From positions 2,728,001-2,792,000 of the forward strand of contig NZ_CP028158.1 of the NCBI RefSeq assembly GCF_003030345.1: 64,000 nucleotides of DNA, read 5' to 3'. The translations under genes were made by a program, and so were the position numbers. The stretch comes from Plantactinospora sp. BC1. Lineage in GTDB: Bacteria > Actinomycetota > Actinomycetes > Mycobacteriales > Micromonosporaceae. Each line of letters begins with the position of its first letter. Position 1 is the first letter of the stretch. Below, piece by piece: positions 47,805 through 56,724 of the stretch. The notes below the pieces were generated by a model. That model worked only from the letters and a program-made list of their open reading frames with translations. It was not told where the DNA came from and ran no database searches.

Positions 47805-50639
47805 ATGTCAGCACGGATCCACCTGCCGAGCGGGTTGGTGACATTCATGTTCACCGACATCGAGGGCTCCACGCGGCTGGCCCAGATGCTCGGGCCGGGC
47901 TACCGGCCGGTGCTGAGCGAGCACCGGCGCCTGCTGCGCGCGACCCTGGCCGCCAGTGACGGGACCGAACTCTTCACCGAGGGCGACTCGTTCTTCGTCG
48001 CGTTCGCCGACGCCTCGTCCGCGCTCGACGCCTCGCTGGCCGCGCAGCGTGCGCTGAACAACCACGAGTGGCCGACGCCGGAGGCCACCCCACGGGTCCG
48101 GATGGGACTGCACACCGGGCACGCCGAGCCGCGCGACGGGGAGTACGCCAGTGCCGAGGTGCACCGGGCCGCCCGGATCGCCGCCGCCGCGCACGGCGGC
48201 CAGGTGCTCTGCTCCGGTGCGACCGCCAAGCACGCCGCACCGCTGCCGCCGGGTGCCTCCCTGCTCGACCTCGGTCTGCACCGGCTGCGCGGCTTCGACG
48301 ACCGGGAGCGGCTCTTCCAGCTCGTCGCCCCCGGGCTGGAGCGCCAGTTCCCCCGTCCGCGTACGGCCGACGCGATCCCGCACAACCTGCCGACCCAGGT
48401 CACCTCGTTCGTCGGCCGGCAGGCCGAGCGGGAGGAGTTGGACCAGCTCATCGACTCGCACCGGCTGGTGACGGTGGTCGGCGCCGGTGGGGCCGGCAAG
48501 ACCCGGCTGGCGGTCGAGCTGGCCGGCGGCGTGGTCGAGTCGTACCCGGACGGGGTCTGGTTCGTCGACATCGCCACCGTGACCGATCCCGGGCTGGTCG
48601 CTTTCGCGGTCGCCGCGGTCCTCGGGCTGCGGCCGGAGCCGGGCCGGCCGATGCTGGAGACGCTTGTCGAGTTCGCCGCGTCCCGGCGGATGCTGGTCGT
48701 GCTCGACACCTGCGACGCCCAGCCGGCCGCCTGCGCCGAGGTGATCTCGCGACTGCTCGCCGGCGGCAGCGGCGTACGCGTGCTCGCCACCAGCCGGGAG
48801 TCGCTGGGGCTGCCCGGCGAGGTGATCTGGCGCATCCCACCGCTCTCCGTCGACCCGGCACCGGGCGGCGGTCCGAGCGAGGCGGTGACCCTGCTGCTCG
48901 ACCGGACGGCGGCGGCCCGGGGCGGGCGGCGGTCCGGGCCGGCCGAGTCGGCCGACCTGCAACGGGTGGTGACCCGGCTGGACGGGCTGCCGCTGGCGAT
49001 CGAGCTGGCCGCCGCCCGGCTGCGGGTACTCTCCGCCAGCCAGCTCGCCGAGCGGCTGGACGACGTACTCGGTGCCCTGGACGCGGGCCGGGACGACGTG
49101 GAACCCACCCCGGCGGCGGCCCGGAGCTGGTCGGCGAACCAGCAGGACACCGTGGACCTGGCGGCGGCGGCCCGGGGGGTGGCGCCACCCGTCGGCGCCC
49201 GCGCGGTGCAGCGTTCGGCCACCCAGCGGCACGTGACCATGCAGGCCACGGTCACCTGGTCGTACCGGACGCTCGGTCCCCGGGCGGCCCGGCTGCTGCG
49301 CTGGCTGGCGGTCTTCTCCGGCCCGGTCGACCTGGCCACCGTCGAGTGGCTGCTCAACGACGATCCGCTCGACCCGCTCTCGGTGCTGGTGGACAAGTCG
49401 ATGATCCAGGCCGAGCCGAACGTCTCCGGCAGCACCTACCGGATGCTCGACCCGATCCGGGCGTACGCGGCGCGTCGGCTGGTCGACGCGGGGGAGGAGC
49501 AGACCGCCCGGGACCGGCACGTGGCCTGGTCGCTGCACGCCTTGCAGCGGGCCTACCTGGGTCCGGACGACCGGCCGGTCACCCTCTCGCTCTACGCGCT
49601 CGACCCGCTCGCCGACGAGCTGCGGGCCGCACTGCGCTGGACGGTCACCGGCGGCAGCGCCCGGCAGGGGCTGCAACTCGCCAGCGGGTTGGACGAGTGG
49701 TGGCGGGAGCGGGGGCTGGCCCGGGAGGGGCGGCTCTGGCTGTTCCGGCTCTACGGCCGGATCGCCGAGACCGGCGAGCAGATTCCCGAGGCGGAGCTGG
49801 CGGCGGCGTACCACATGCACTCGCAGCATGCCGGCGCGGACGGTGAGTTCGCCGAGGAGCTGCGCTTCTCGCAGCGGGCCGAGTCGGCCGCCCGGCAGGC
49901 CGGCGACGCGGGCCTGCTGATCCGGGTACTCGCCGGCCGGGCCGCGCCGCTGATCGACATGGGACAGTTCGCCGAGGCCGAGCGGGTGTGCCGGGAGGTG
50001 ATCGCCGAGGCCGAGACGGAGGGCGTGGCCGGTGAGGCGCTGCTCGCCGTCTACAGCCTGGCGGAGCTGCTCTGGCGTCGGGGTGCCCTGGACGAGGCGG
50101 CCGAGCTGCTCGGCGCGGCCCGGCCGGTGGAGGCGAGCCGGCCGACCGAGCGCGGCAAGCGCTCCGTCGACATGCTGCTCGGGATGGTGGCGCTGGCCCG
50201 GGGTGATCTCGTCGCCGCGCACGACCACCTGGTCGTCGCGCTGCGGTCCCGGATGAGCTACGGCTATCTGGCCAGGGCGTGCGACACGGTCAACGCGATC
50301 GCGGTGCGCTGTGCCGGTGGCGGGGACCCGAGGTCGGCGGCGCGGCTCTTCGGCGCGGCCCAGCTCACCCGCTCGGCGATGCGCTGCACCCCCGGCACCT
50401 TCGGGGCGTACTGGCTCCAGGAGCAGACCGCGCTGCGGAACGTGATGGGGGACGCGGCCTTCGACACCGCGTACGCGGCCGGGGCCGAACTGACCCTTGA
50501 GGAGGCGGCGGCGGTGGCCCTGGAGGTCGACCATCCCGACCTGGCGGCCGGCTCGATCCGGTTCTCCCACGTGGAGACCCCGGCGCAGCGGCCACGGCCC
50601 CGGGAGAGTGTCGACTCGCCCCGGGAGGCCGAGCGCTGA
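47805..50639 (+). CDS. adenylate/guanylate-cyclase-domain ATPase regulator
   Basis: 944 residues from ATG 47805, which follows GGGAGG; the in-frame ATG at 47769 lacks a site. Class III cyclase domain (1-175) with metal-binding Asp in TFMFTDIEGST (D18) and GDSFFVAF (D61); the usual VNxAAR appears as VHRAARIAAA. Next a P-loop ATPase of STAND type (GAGGAGKTR at ~226-233, VVLDTCDAQP, LPLAIELAAARLR), a winged-helix segment, and a C-terminal helical repeat (TPR-like) region from ~600. No DNA-binding domain is seen. Predicted to couple nucleotide cyclase or nucleotide sensing to a protein-interaction scaffold. Confidence 0.85.
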   Translation: MSARIHLPSGLVTFMFTDIEGSTRLAQMLGPGYRPVLSEHRRLLRATLAASDGTELFTEGDSFFVAFADASSALDASLAAQRALNNHEWPTPEATPRVRMGLHTGHAEPRDGEYASAEVHRAARIAAAAHGGQVLCSGATAKHAAPLPPGASLLDLGLHRLRGFDDRERLFQLVAPGLERQFPRPRTADAIPHNLPTQVTSFVGRQAEREELDQLIDSHRLVTVVGAGGAGKTRLAVELAGGVVESYPDGVWFVDIATVTDPGLVAFAVAAVLGLRPEPGRPMLETLVEFAASRRMLVVLDTCDAQPAACAEVISRLLAGGSGVRVLATSRESLGLPGEVIWRIPPLSVDPAPGGGPSEAVTLLLDRTAAARGGRRSGPAESADLQRVVTRLDGLPLAIELAAARLRVLSASQLAERLDDVLGALDAGRDDVEPTPAAARSWSANQQDTVDLAAAARGVAPPVGARAVQRSATQRHVTMQATVTWSYRTLGPRAARLLRWLAVFSGPVDLATVEWLLNDDPLDPLSVLVDKSMIQAEPNVSGSTYRMLDPIRAYAARRLVDAGEEQTARDRHVAWSLHALQRAYLGPDDRPVTLSLYALDPLADELRAALRWTVTGGSARQGLQLASGLDEWWRERGLAREGRLWLFRLYGRIAETGEQIPEAELAAAYHMHSQHAGADGEFAEELRFSQRAESAARQAGDAGLLIRVLAGRAAPLIDMGQFAEAERVCREVIAEAETEGVAGEALLAVYSLAELLWRRGALDEAAELLGAARPVEASRPTERGKRSVDMLLGMVALARGDLVAAHDHLVVALRSRMSYGYLARACDTVNAIAVRCAGGGDPRSAARLFGAAQLTRSAMRCTPGTFGAYWLQEQTALRNVMGDAAFDTAYAAGAELTLEEAAAVALEVDHPDLAAGSIRFSHVETPAQRPRPRESVDSPREAER

Positions 50640-50710
50640 AGCGGGCGCACCGGCACCGCACCGGCCGGCCCTGCCGAGGTCGGGCAGCCGGGGGCGGGTG
50701 GCGAAGACGG

Positions 50711-50746
50711 CGATGCTCCCGTACCCGGGCGGGTGCGGGAGCATCG
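50711..50746. terminator. strong bidirectional terminator
   Basis: CGATGCTCCCG / CGGGAGCATCG perfect 11 bp stem, continued after one mismatch by ACCC/GGGT around a GGGC tetraloop. Lies between two convergent stops at 50639 and 50761. Confidence 0.7.
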
Positions 50747-50760
50747 GAGCGGTGCTGCGG

Positions 50761-50949
50761 TCAGCGGGCCTTGGCGAGATCGACGAATATCCGCCAGGAC
50801 TCGGGGCGGAACGCCAGGACCGGACCGGTCGGATCCTTGCTGTCCCGGACGGCGACCACCTCCGACAGATTGTCCGCCACCTCGACGCACGCACCACCGT
50901 TGCCACCGGACCGGGTCGACTTGTGCCACAGCGCCCGAGTTAGGTCCAT
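50761..50949 (-). CDS. DUF397 protein
   Basis: 62 residues from ATG 50949. The family signature is complete: ALWHKSTRSGGNGGACVEVA, VAVRDSKDPTGPVLAF and the WRIFVDLAK ending. DUF397 genes pair with XRE/DUF5753 regulators across actinomycetes, and this start overlaps the regulator's stop by 10 nt with AAGGAAG upstream, so the two are coupled. In characterised cases the small partner antagonises the regulator, affecting differentiation. Confidence 0.92.
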   Translation of the reverse strand: MDLTRALWHKSTRSGGNGGACVEVADNLSEVVAVRDSKDPTGPVLAFRPESWRIFVDLAKAR

Positions 50950-51737
50950 ATCTTTGACACTTCCTTGATCAATTCGAGTGACTGTTTGAGGGGAAGGGCA
51001 TAGTTGCGCACGACTTCCCACATTCGCACGAGTCTAACAATTTCACCCGGTTGATCCACGATCTGTGCCTTGAGCTGATTGTCGGCGTATCCGACCCGGC
51101 TGTCGTCCGGCATCTCCGCGACGATGAACTGCCCGGCCAGTCCGAGATAGATCCCGGTGCTCGCCGGCACGACCTGCACCTGGACGTGGTCCAGTTCGGC
51201 GAGCGCGACGATCCGTTCGACCTGCTCGCGCATCAGCCCGGGGTGCCCGGGGGCCGGCCGGCGCAGTACCGCCTCGTCGATCACCGCGATGAGCTGCGGC
51301 GGGACGTCCCGGTTGAGGATCGCCTGCCGGGCCAGCCGGGAGGCGACGTGCCGGTCGATCTCCTCGGCGGTGAACCGGCCGCCGGCCAGGGTCGCCCGGG
51401 CGTACGCCTCGGTCTGCAACAACCCGGGCACGTACGCCGGCTCGAACCAGCGCAACAGTATCGCCTCCCGCTCGATCTCGATCCAGTCCCGCAGCCAGAT
51501 CGGCGCGCTGTCGAAACTGGCGAGCCGGACCAGGAGCCGGGTGTACGCGCCCCCGGTCTGGAACGCCCGGTCCACCGCCGCCACGTACTCGCCGGTCGGT
51601 GGCCGGTGCCGCGTCTCCACCGAGCTGACGTGCGTCGGAGAGAACTTGACGGTACGTGCCCACTCCTCCTGGGTCATCGCCCGGGACGTCCGCGCCTCGA
51701 TCAACTCCTCGACCAGCAGGTCCACCGCCGCGCCCAT
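50940..51737 (-). CDS. XRE-family regulator with DUF5753 domain
   Basis: 265 residues from ATG 51737, preceded by GGAGGG. HTH at residues ~10-60 (SRAMTQEEWARTVKFSPTHV, SSVETRHRPPTGEY), followed by the DUF5753 sensor-like domain (YVPGLLQTEAYARATL, RLARQAIL, VIDEAVLRRP, VQVVPASTGIYLGLAGQF). A transcriptional regulator in the SCO4441/Scr1 class; the DUF397 protein downstream is its partner. The 249 nt divergent region to 51987 should contain its operator, with an AT-rich stretch near 51840-51860. Confidence 0.92.
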   Translation of the reverse strand: MGAAVDLLVEELIEARTSRAMTQEEWARTVKFSPTHVSSVETRHRPPTGEYVAAVDRAFQTGGAYTRLLVRLASFDSAPIWLRDWIEIEREAILLRWFEPAYVPGLLQTEAYARATLAGGRFTAEEIDRHVASRLARQAILNRDVPPQLIAVIDEAVLRRPAPGHPGLMREQVERIVALAELDHVQVQVVPASTGIYLGLAGQFIVAEMPDDSRVGYADNQLKAQIVDQPGEIVRLVRMWEVVRNYALPLKQSLELIKEVSKIWT

Positions 51738-51986
51738 TACGCACCCTCCACTCGAAATGTGTCGGTATCTACGCGGCCCACTCAGCACTACGCGTTCGCC
51801 GCGGCCCAACTGCGCAAAGGTTCCGGATCGTCGTCCACAGTATTTGCCTCTACACCAGACTGTCACCGACGGGACCGCTCCGGGGTCGTTTCCTGGGGGG
51901 AGAGCGGTACCCGCGCGGGGACCGCTCGGAGCCGGCACCGCACGAGCGGTCCCCGCCTGCACAGCGAACGCGGAGGGGGTCGCGAG

Positions 51987-52373
51987 ATGAGCTGGTTACG
52001 CAGTAAACCCGAACGACATCGCCGGGACTGGCGCCGACTCTGGCGGTACTGCCGGTGCGGCCACCGGTGGCGCTGTCCCGGCACGGTGGGCGCGGTGCGG
52101 TCCGCCGGGCCGCCGATGCCACCGGCCCGGCCGGCCGTGACCGCCGATCCGCCGCCACCACCGGCCCGGGCCAGGCCGACGAACCAGCGGCTCAGCTGGG
52201 CGCGGCCGGTCGGCAGCCTGGCCAACCGCGCCGGGCCGTCGGCGTCCGCCGGGGTCGCCGGTGCCCGGGCTTCCGAGCCGGGCACGCCGTCGGGGCAGTC
52301 CGACAACCTGCGCCGGACGGCCCAGTCGCCGGGCCGGGCGCGTCGACGACCGTTGGCCCGGCGCTCCATCTGA
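51987..52373 (+). CDS. hypothetical basic proline-rich protein
   Basis: 128 residues from ATG 51987 with GGAGG 12 nt upstream. Begins MSWLRSKPERHRRDWRRLWR followed by YCRCGHRWRCPG, a compact Cys/His cluster that might bind a metal. The remainder is Pro/Ala/Arg/Ser-rich and disordered. No family recognised. Located opposite the XRE/DUF397 pair, where small Cys-containing hypotheticals often occur. GC-rich composition makes chance reading frames likely, but the ribosome-binding site and N-terminal motif favour a real gene. Confidence 0.5.
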   Translation: MSWLRSKPERHRRDWRRLWRYCRCGHRWRCPGTVGAVRSAGPPMPPARPAVTADPPPPPARARPTNQRLSWARPVGSLANRAGPSASAGVAGARASEPGTPSGQSDNLRRTAQSPGRARRRPLARRSI

Positions 52374-52511
52374 GCCGCTCCGCCGGACAACCTGGTCGGG
52401 ACCGGCGCCGACGGCAACCGGCCCGGGACGGCATCGGGACCGGCGCCGACGGCAATCGGCGCCGGTCCCGACCGGCTCAGTGGGCCGAGCTGTGCGGCGG
52501 GGACGCGGAGG

Positions 52512-53057
52512 TCAGCGGGCCGCGGCCGCGGCCGCCCGGCGCTCGCCGTCGGCCTTGAGCTTCGCCGCCCTGTCCAGCTCGGACTGGCTGATGATCACGG
52601 AGCCGAACGCGCGTACGGCCTGGTAGTACGTCCAGGCCAGGCTGTAGCAGGCCGGGCGGACGAAGGCGTTGTACGTCGCGCAGACCCGACGCAGGTCCTC
52701 GTAGAACGCGCTGTCCAGCCGGGCCTTGTTCGGGTCGAACTGGCCGACGGCCTTGTGGTTGCGGTAGCCGAAGTCGTGCCGGTAGCAGGAGAGTTCGAAG
52801 TTGAACCCGAGCGGGTTGTCCGGGCTGGAGGAGCAGTAGTCGGTGCTCCAGTTGAAGGCGTACTCGGCCCAGGCGGCCTGGTTGGTGCGGGCCGAGTTCC
52901 AGGCGTTGTAGCTGCTGGCGCTGGTCTGGGTCCAGCTCGACAGCACGGCGAGCTTCTGTTCGGGGGTCACCGCGGCGGCGGCGGGCGAGGCGTACCCGAG
53001 CAGCGCCAGAACGGCGAACGCACCGGCGGCAAGGGTCGTGAGCAGGCGACGGGACAA
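52512..53057 (-). CDS. secreted prokaryotic phospholipase A2
   Basis: 181 residues from TTG 53057 with GGAGGT 8 nt upstream. Signal peptide (RRLLTTLAAGAFAVLALLGY, cleavage near SPAAAA), then the PLA2 core: FNWSTDYCSSSPDNPLG with the calcium-binding Asp, and the catalytic SCYRHDFGYRN with His-Asp; cysteines in VCATYN and ACY form the second disulfide. Matches the Streptomyces violaceoruber PLA2 fold, with an alanine-rich tail. Hydrolyses the sn-2 ester of phospholipids outside the cell. Confidence 0.92.
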   Translation of the reverse strand: MSRRLLTTLAAGAFAVLALLGYASPAAAAVTPEQKLAVLSSWTQTSASSYNAWNSARTNQAAWAEYAFNWSTDYCSSSPDNPLGFNFELSCYRHDFGYRNHKAVGQFDPNKARLDSAFYEDLRRVCATYNAFVRPACYSLAWTYYQAVRAFGSVIISQSELDRAAKLKADGERRAAAAAAR

Positions 53058-53207
53058 GGCGCGTACCTCCGGATAGAAGGGCCCCCTCGTGGGAGACCCG
53101 GGCGGGGCGAAGCTGTCACCGGTAGGTGATCTATGTGGTGACAGTCTCGGGGCATCGTCGCCCGCCGATCTCTACCCGACCTTTATTTTCGTTGACAGGC
53201 GCCAGAA

Positions 53208-53250
53208 CAGGCGAATGCTCCGAGGTGCCGTACCCCGGAGCATTCGCCTG
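53208..53250 (-). terminator. hairpin terminator of the glycoside hydrolase gene
   Basis: CAGGCGAATGCTCCG / CGGAGCATTCGCCTG: perfect 15 bp stem, 13 nt loop, 20 nt past the stop at 53271. The longest perfect stem in the window. Confidence 0.75.
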
Positions 53251-53270
53251 TCAGTGCCGGCCCGATCCGC

Positions 53271-54932
53271 TCAGCGGAGTACGAACCACGGCGGGCTGGG
53301 CTGGCTCTCGTTGGCCAGCCGGTCCAGCGCGGTCACGTAGTAGCTGTACCGCCGTCCCGGCTCGGCGGTCTCGTCCAGCCAGGACTGCACGCCCGAGCCG
53401 TCGGCCCGGACGGTGCCGACCAGGTTGCCGGCGTCGGCGAAACCGCAGGAGCCGGGGAGGTCGATCCCGTCGAACCGGTAGATCGCGTACGAGGTGGCCC
53501 GGCCGAACGGGCCGAGCCCGTCCGCCGGCTGCCGCCAGCGCAGTTGCACGCCCCCCGCCTTCCGCGAGGCGCCGGTCAGCACCGGGAACATCAGCGGCTT
53601 GGCGGCCAGGTGCGGCATGGTCGGGATCAGCGCCGGCCGGGAGTAGTGCTCGGCCGCGTAGATGTCGGTGGCGCCGAGCCGGTTGGCCCGGACCTGCACC
53701 GCGCTGAAGTGGATGTTGCCGGCGACCTGCGGATGGTCGCGGTTGAAGGTGAGGTGCCTCGACATCTCGGCCGGGTCCTGCCAGGGCGCCGGCTGCGCCG
53801 GATCGGCGATCTTGTAGTCGGCCTGCCCGATGTAGAGCTGCACCCGGGTCCCGGCGACCACATCCGACCACCAGGGCACCAGCTTGGCGTAGTCGGCCAC
53901 CGCGAAGCCGATGTTCCAGTAGACCTGCGGCACGATGTAGTCGATCCACTCCTCCTTGACCCACTTGCGGGTGTCGGCGAAGTTGGCGTCGTAGGACTGG
54001 GTGCCGTTGGTCTGCGAGCCGAGCGGGTCGGCCGAGGCGTTCCGCCAGATGCCGAACGGGCTGACCCCGAACTTCACCCACGGCTTGGTCGCCTTGATCC
54101 GCTGACCCATCTCCTGGACCAGCAGGTCGATGTTGTGCCGCCGCCAGTCCGCCTTGCTGGCGAAGCCGGCACCGTACTCCTCGAAGGTGGCCTGGTCGGC
54201 GAAGTCCTGCCCGGCCGCCGGGTAGGGGTAGAAGTAGTCGTCGAAGTGCACGCCGTCGATGTCGTACCGCTTGACCGCGTCGAGCATGGCGGTCTGGACG
54301 AACCGGCGTACCTCCGGGATGCCCGGGTTGTAGTAGAGCCGGGAGCCGGCCGCGTTGACCGGGTAGGCGACCGCCCAGTCCGGGTTCTCCCGGACCGGGT
54401 GGCCCGGGGCGAGCTTGTCGAGGTCGGCGCCGGCGCCGTCCGGCATCGAGATCCGGTACGGGTTGAACCAGGCGTGGAACTCCAGGTTCCGCTTGTGCGA
54501 CTCGGCGACCAGGTACGCCAGCGGGTCCCAGCCGGGGTCCTGGCCGCGCACCCCGGTCAGGTACTCCGACCACGGCTCGTGCGGCGAGGGCCAGAACGCG
54601 TCGGCGGTCGGTCGGACCTGCACGACCACCGCGTTGTGGTTCAGCCGCTGGGCCAGGTCGAGCCAGCCGGTGTACTCGGCCTGCTGGGCGGCGATCCGGT
54701 CCGGCGCGGTGTACGACGCCCTGGTCGGCCAGTCGATGTTGACCACGCTCGCGATCCACATCGCCCGGAACTGGCGTTTCGGGGTGGCGGGATCGCTCGC
54801 GCAGCCGGCGCGGTCGGTGACGACGGTCGCGGGTGTGGCGTTCGTGGGTGTGGCGTTCGCGGGCGGGGCGGCGGCGAGCGAACCGAGCAGCGCTGCGGCC
54901 AGCCCGGCGGCCACGAGCCGATATGGCTTCAT
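53271..54932 (-). CDS. secreted glycosyl hydrolase-like (GHL10, DUF187) protein with FN3-like tail
   Basis: 553 residues from ATG 54932, after GAAGGG. Signal peptide (YRLVAAGLAAALLGSLAAAP, then ANATP). GHL10 TIM barrel from ~40 to 430: FRAMWIASVVNIDWP, HNAVVVQVRPTADAFWPS, LEFHAWFNPYR, YDIDGVHFDDYFYPYP (acidic catalytic candidate region), KFGVSPFGIWRN, DYIVPQVYWNIGF. Residues ~450-553 form a fibronectin-type III-like domain (VQLRWRQPA ... YSYYVTALDRLANESQPS). Relatives include YngK; polysaccharide or peptidoglycan substrates are proposed for the family, not shown here. Confidence 0.88.
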   Translation of the reverse strand: MKPYRLVAAGLAAALLGSLAAAPPANATPTNATPATVVTDRAGCASDPATPKRQFRAMWIASVVNIDWPTRASYTAPDRIAAQQAEYTGWLDLAQRLNHNAVVVQVRPTADAFWPSPHEPWSEYLTGVRGQDPGWDPLAYLVAESHKRNLEFHAWFNPYRISMPDGAGADLDKLAPGHPVRENPDWAVAYPVNAAGSRLYYNPGIPEVRRFVQTAMLDAVKRYDIDGVHFDDYFYPYPAAGQDFADQATFEEYGAGFASKADWRRHNIDLLVQEMGQRIKATKPWVKFGVSPFGIWRNASADPLGSQTNGTQSYDANFADTRKWVKEEWIDYIVPQVYWNIGFAVADYAKLVPWWSDVVAGTRVQLYIGQADYKIADPAQPAPWQDPAEMSRHLTFNRDHPQVAGNIHFSAVQVRANRLGATDIYAAEHYSRPALIPTMPHLAAKPLMFPVLTGASRKAGGVQLRWRQPADGLGPFGRATSYAIYRFDGIDLPGSCGFADAGNLVGTVRADGSGVQSWLDETAEPGRRYSYYVTALDRLANESQPSPPWFVLR

Positions 54933-55103
54933 CCGGTGCGTCCCTTCGTTGGGCTCCCCCGGGGGAGGGGAGGGGCACGGCGGCACCCGTCGGCGGTTTA
55001 TACCGACACACTCATGCCGCTGGAAGGTAATTTTCACACCGGCGGTGCCGGGCGCAAGCCGTCGATCGACCATGGACGCTCCGCCGTACGGTCCGTGCTC
55101 GGT

Positions 55104-55346
55104 TCAGCCGCGCTCTCCGAGGGCGGCGACCCTGACCAGCGCCTCGATCCGACCCTGCGCCCTGCCGTCGCGGTCGAGCCGCTCGCCGACGATCCAGACC
55201 CACTCGTCCTGGTAATAGTGTGAGATGTCGTGCCGGACCTGCTCGACCCGGAGCCGGAGCGGGTGGCCGCCGTACCGCCAGTCCTCCTGGCGAAGCTGGA
55301 GCACCGTCCCGGCGGCCAGGTCGGGAACTGCGGGCAGCGTGGTCAC
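55104..55346 (-). CDS. small hypothetical protein, 80 aa
   Basis: GTG 55346 follows a clear GGAGGTGCC ribosome-binding site. Sequence: AVPDLAAGTVLQLRQEDWRY then GGHPLRLRVEQVRHDISHYY and DEWVWIVGERLDRDGRAQG, a small all-beta domain with conserved aromatic residues. I do not recognise a family. The 256 nt upstream to the K+ channel gene hold an A+T-richer promoter zone near 55430-55475. Confidence 0.65.
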   Translation of the reverse strand: MTTLPAVPDLAAGTVLQLRQEDWRYGGHPLRLRVEQVRHDISHYYQDEWVWIVGERLDRDGRAQGRIEALVRVAALGERG

Positions 55347-55602
55347 GGCACCTCCAGGCGACGGGGGGAGCGGCGGGGCGCGGGGGTTCGGTGGGCGAAT
55401 GACCGCATCTGACGTCACAGCGTGCTAATTCGGAGGCACCCAGCGCAACGTATCTAACCAAAATTTCAGCTCGATGCATGGCGGGACGGCCGGCCACAAC
55501 CCGGCTTGCCGGCCCCGATCCGGGCAGCCGGCCAGCCCGGTGCGATGATCCCGGCTATGTTGTGGGCGTGCGTGCGGGGGCGGCGATGAGGCGGGGTGGG
55601 CG

Positions 55603-56634
55603 ATGATCCACTTTCCGGCCATCCGCCGGGGGCCACTGCGGGCGCTGGGCCAGCGGCTCGCCGCCGCGATCGGCCTCGTGCTGCTGATCGTCGCGGTGGT
55701 CTACGCGGACCGCGACGGTTACCGTGACGTCAACGAGGACGGGGTCACCCTCCTCGACTCCTTCTACTACGCGGTGGTCTCCCTCTCCACCACGGGATAC
55801 GGCGACATCACGCCGGTGACCGAGGGCGCCCGGCTGATCAACGTCCTGGTGATCACCCCGGCCCGGGTGCTCTTCCTGATCATCCTGGTCGGCACCACCC
55901 TGGAAGTCCTGACCGAGCAGTACCGCACCAACCTCCGCTTGACGCGGTGGAGGAGACAAGTGAAGGACCACGTCATCATCTGCGGCTACGGCACCAAGGG
56001 CCGTAGCGCGATCTCCGCACTGCTCGAAACCGGCTTCGACAAGCAACGGATCCTCGTCGTCGAACGCAATCCGGCAGCCGTCCGGCAGGCCACCTCGGCC
56101 GGCCTGGTGGTGATCGAGGGCAACGCCACCCGGTCGGCGACGCTGAACGAGGCGCACGTACGACACGCGAAGTCCGTGATCATCGCGACCGACAGCGACG
56201 AGGTCTCCGTACTGGTCACGCTGACCGTACGGCAGCTCACCGCCGGCCAGGTCCGGATCATCGCCGCCGCCCGCGAGGCGGAGAACGCCCCGCTGCTGCG
56301 GCAGAGCGGGGCGCACCACGTCATCGTCTCGTCGGCGACCGCCGGCCGGCTGCTCGGCGTCTCCACCTCGGCCCCGCCGCTGATCGACGTCGTCGAGGAC
56401 CTGCTCACCCCCGGCCAGGGCATGGCGCTGGCGATGCGCTCGGCCACCCGGGACGAGGTCGGTGTCTCGCCGCGCCGGCTGGAGGCGCTGGTCATCGCGC
56501 TGGTCCGGCGGGGCAAGGTGGTCTCGCTCTCCGACCAGGCCGCCACCGCCATCGAAACCGGCGACATGCTGGTGTACGTCCGCGACGACCGGTCCAGCAG
56601 CGGCAGCGCCCCCGTCGCCGACCAGAACCGCTGA
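55603..56634 (+). CDS. potassium channel with RCK/TrkA-N regulatory domain
   Basis: 343 residues. Helix 1 (AAAIGLVLLIVAVVYA), pore loop with the K+ filter in SLSTTGYGDITP, helix 2 (RVLFLIILVGTTLEVLT), then a cytosolic RCK domain starting VIICGYGTKGRSAISALLE, EGNATRSATL and IIATDSDEVSVLVTL, and an RCK-C segment. The two-helix plus RCK layout is that of MthK-type channels. It lacks the voltage-sensor helices. Gated by ligand (Ca2+ or nucleotide) binding to the RCK ring; here untested. Confidence 0.92.
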   Translation: MIHFPAIRRGPLRALGQRLAAAIGLVLLIVAVVYADRDGYRDVNEDGVTLLDSFYYAVVSLSTTGYGDITPVTEGARLINVLVITPARVLFLIILVGTTLEVLTEQYRTNLRLTRWRRQVKDHVIICGYGTKGRSAISALLETGFDKQRILVVERNPAAVRQATSAGLVVIEGNATRSATLNEAHVRHAKSVIIATDSDEVSVLVTLTVRQLTAGQVRIIAAAREAENAPLLRQSGAHHVIVSSATAGRLLGVSTSAPPLIDVVEDLLTPGQGMALAMRSATRDEVGVSPRRLEALVIALVRRGKVVSLSDQAATAIETGDMLVYVRDDRSSSGSAPVADQNR

Positions 56635-56724
56635 CGGCGGCTCAGACCCGCCCGTCGTCGGTTCTGACGACTCAGGCCCGCCGGCCGGTGCTCACCGGTC
56701 GACGGGCCGTGGACGTCGGACGAG

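Noticed and set aside
47808-50906. Long minus-strand open frame of over 1000 codons opposite the cyclase-ATPase gene
   Set aside because: Antisense shadow of a high-GC gene; no start site, no domain and Gly/Arg/Pro-heavy composition.
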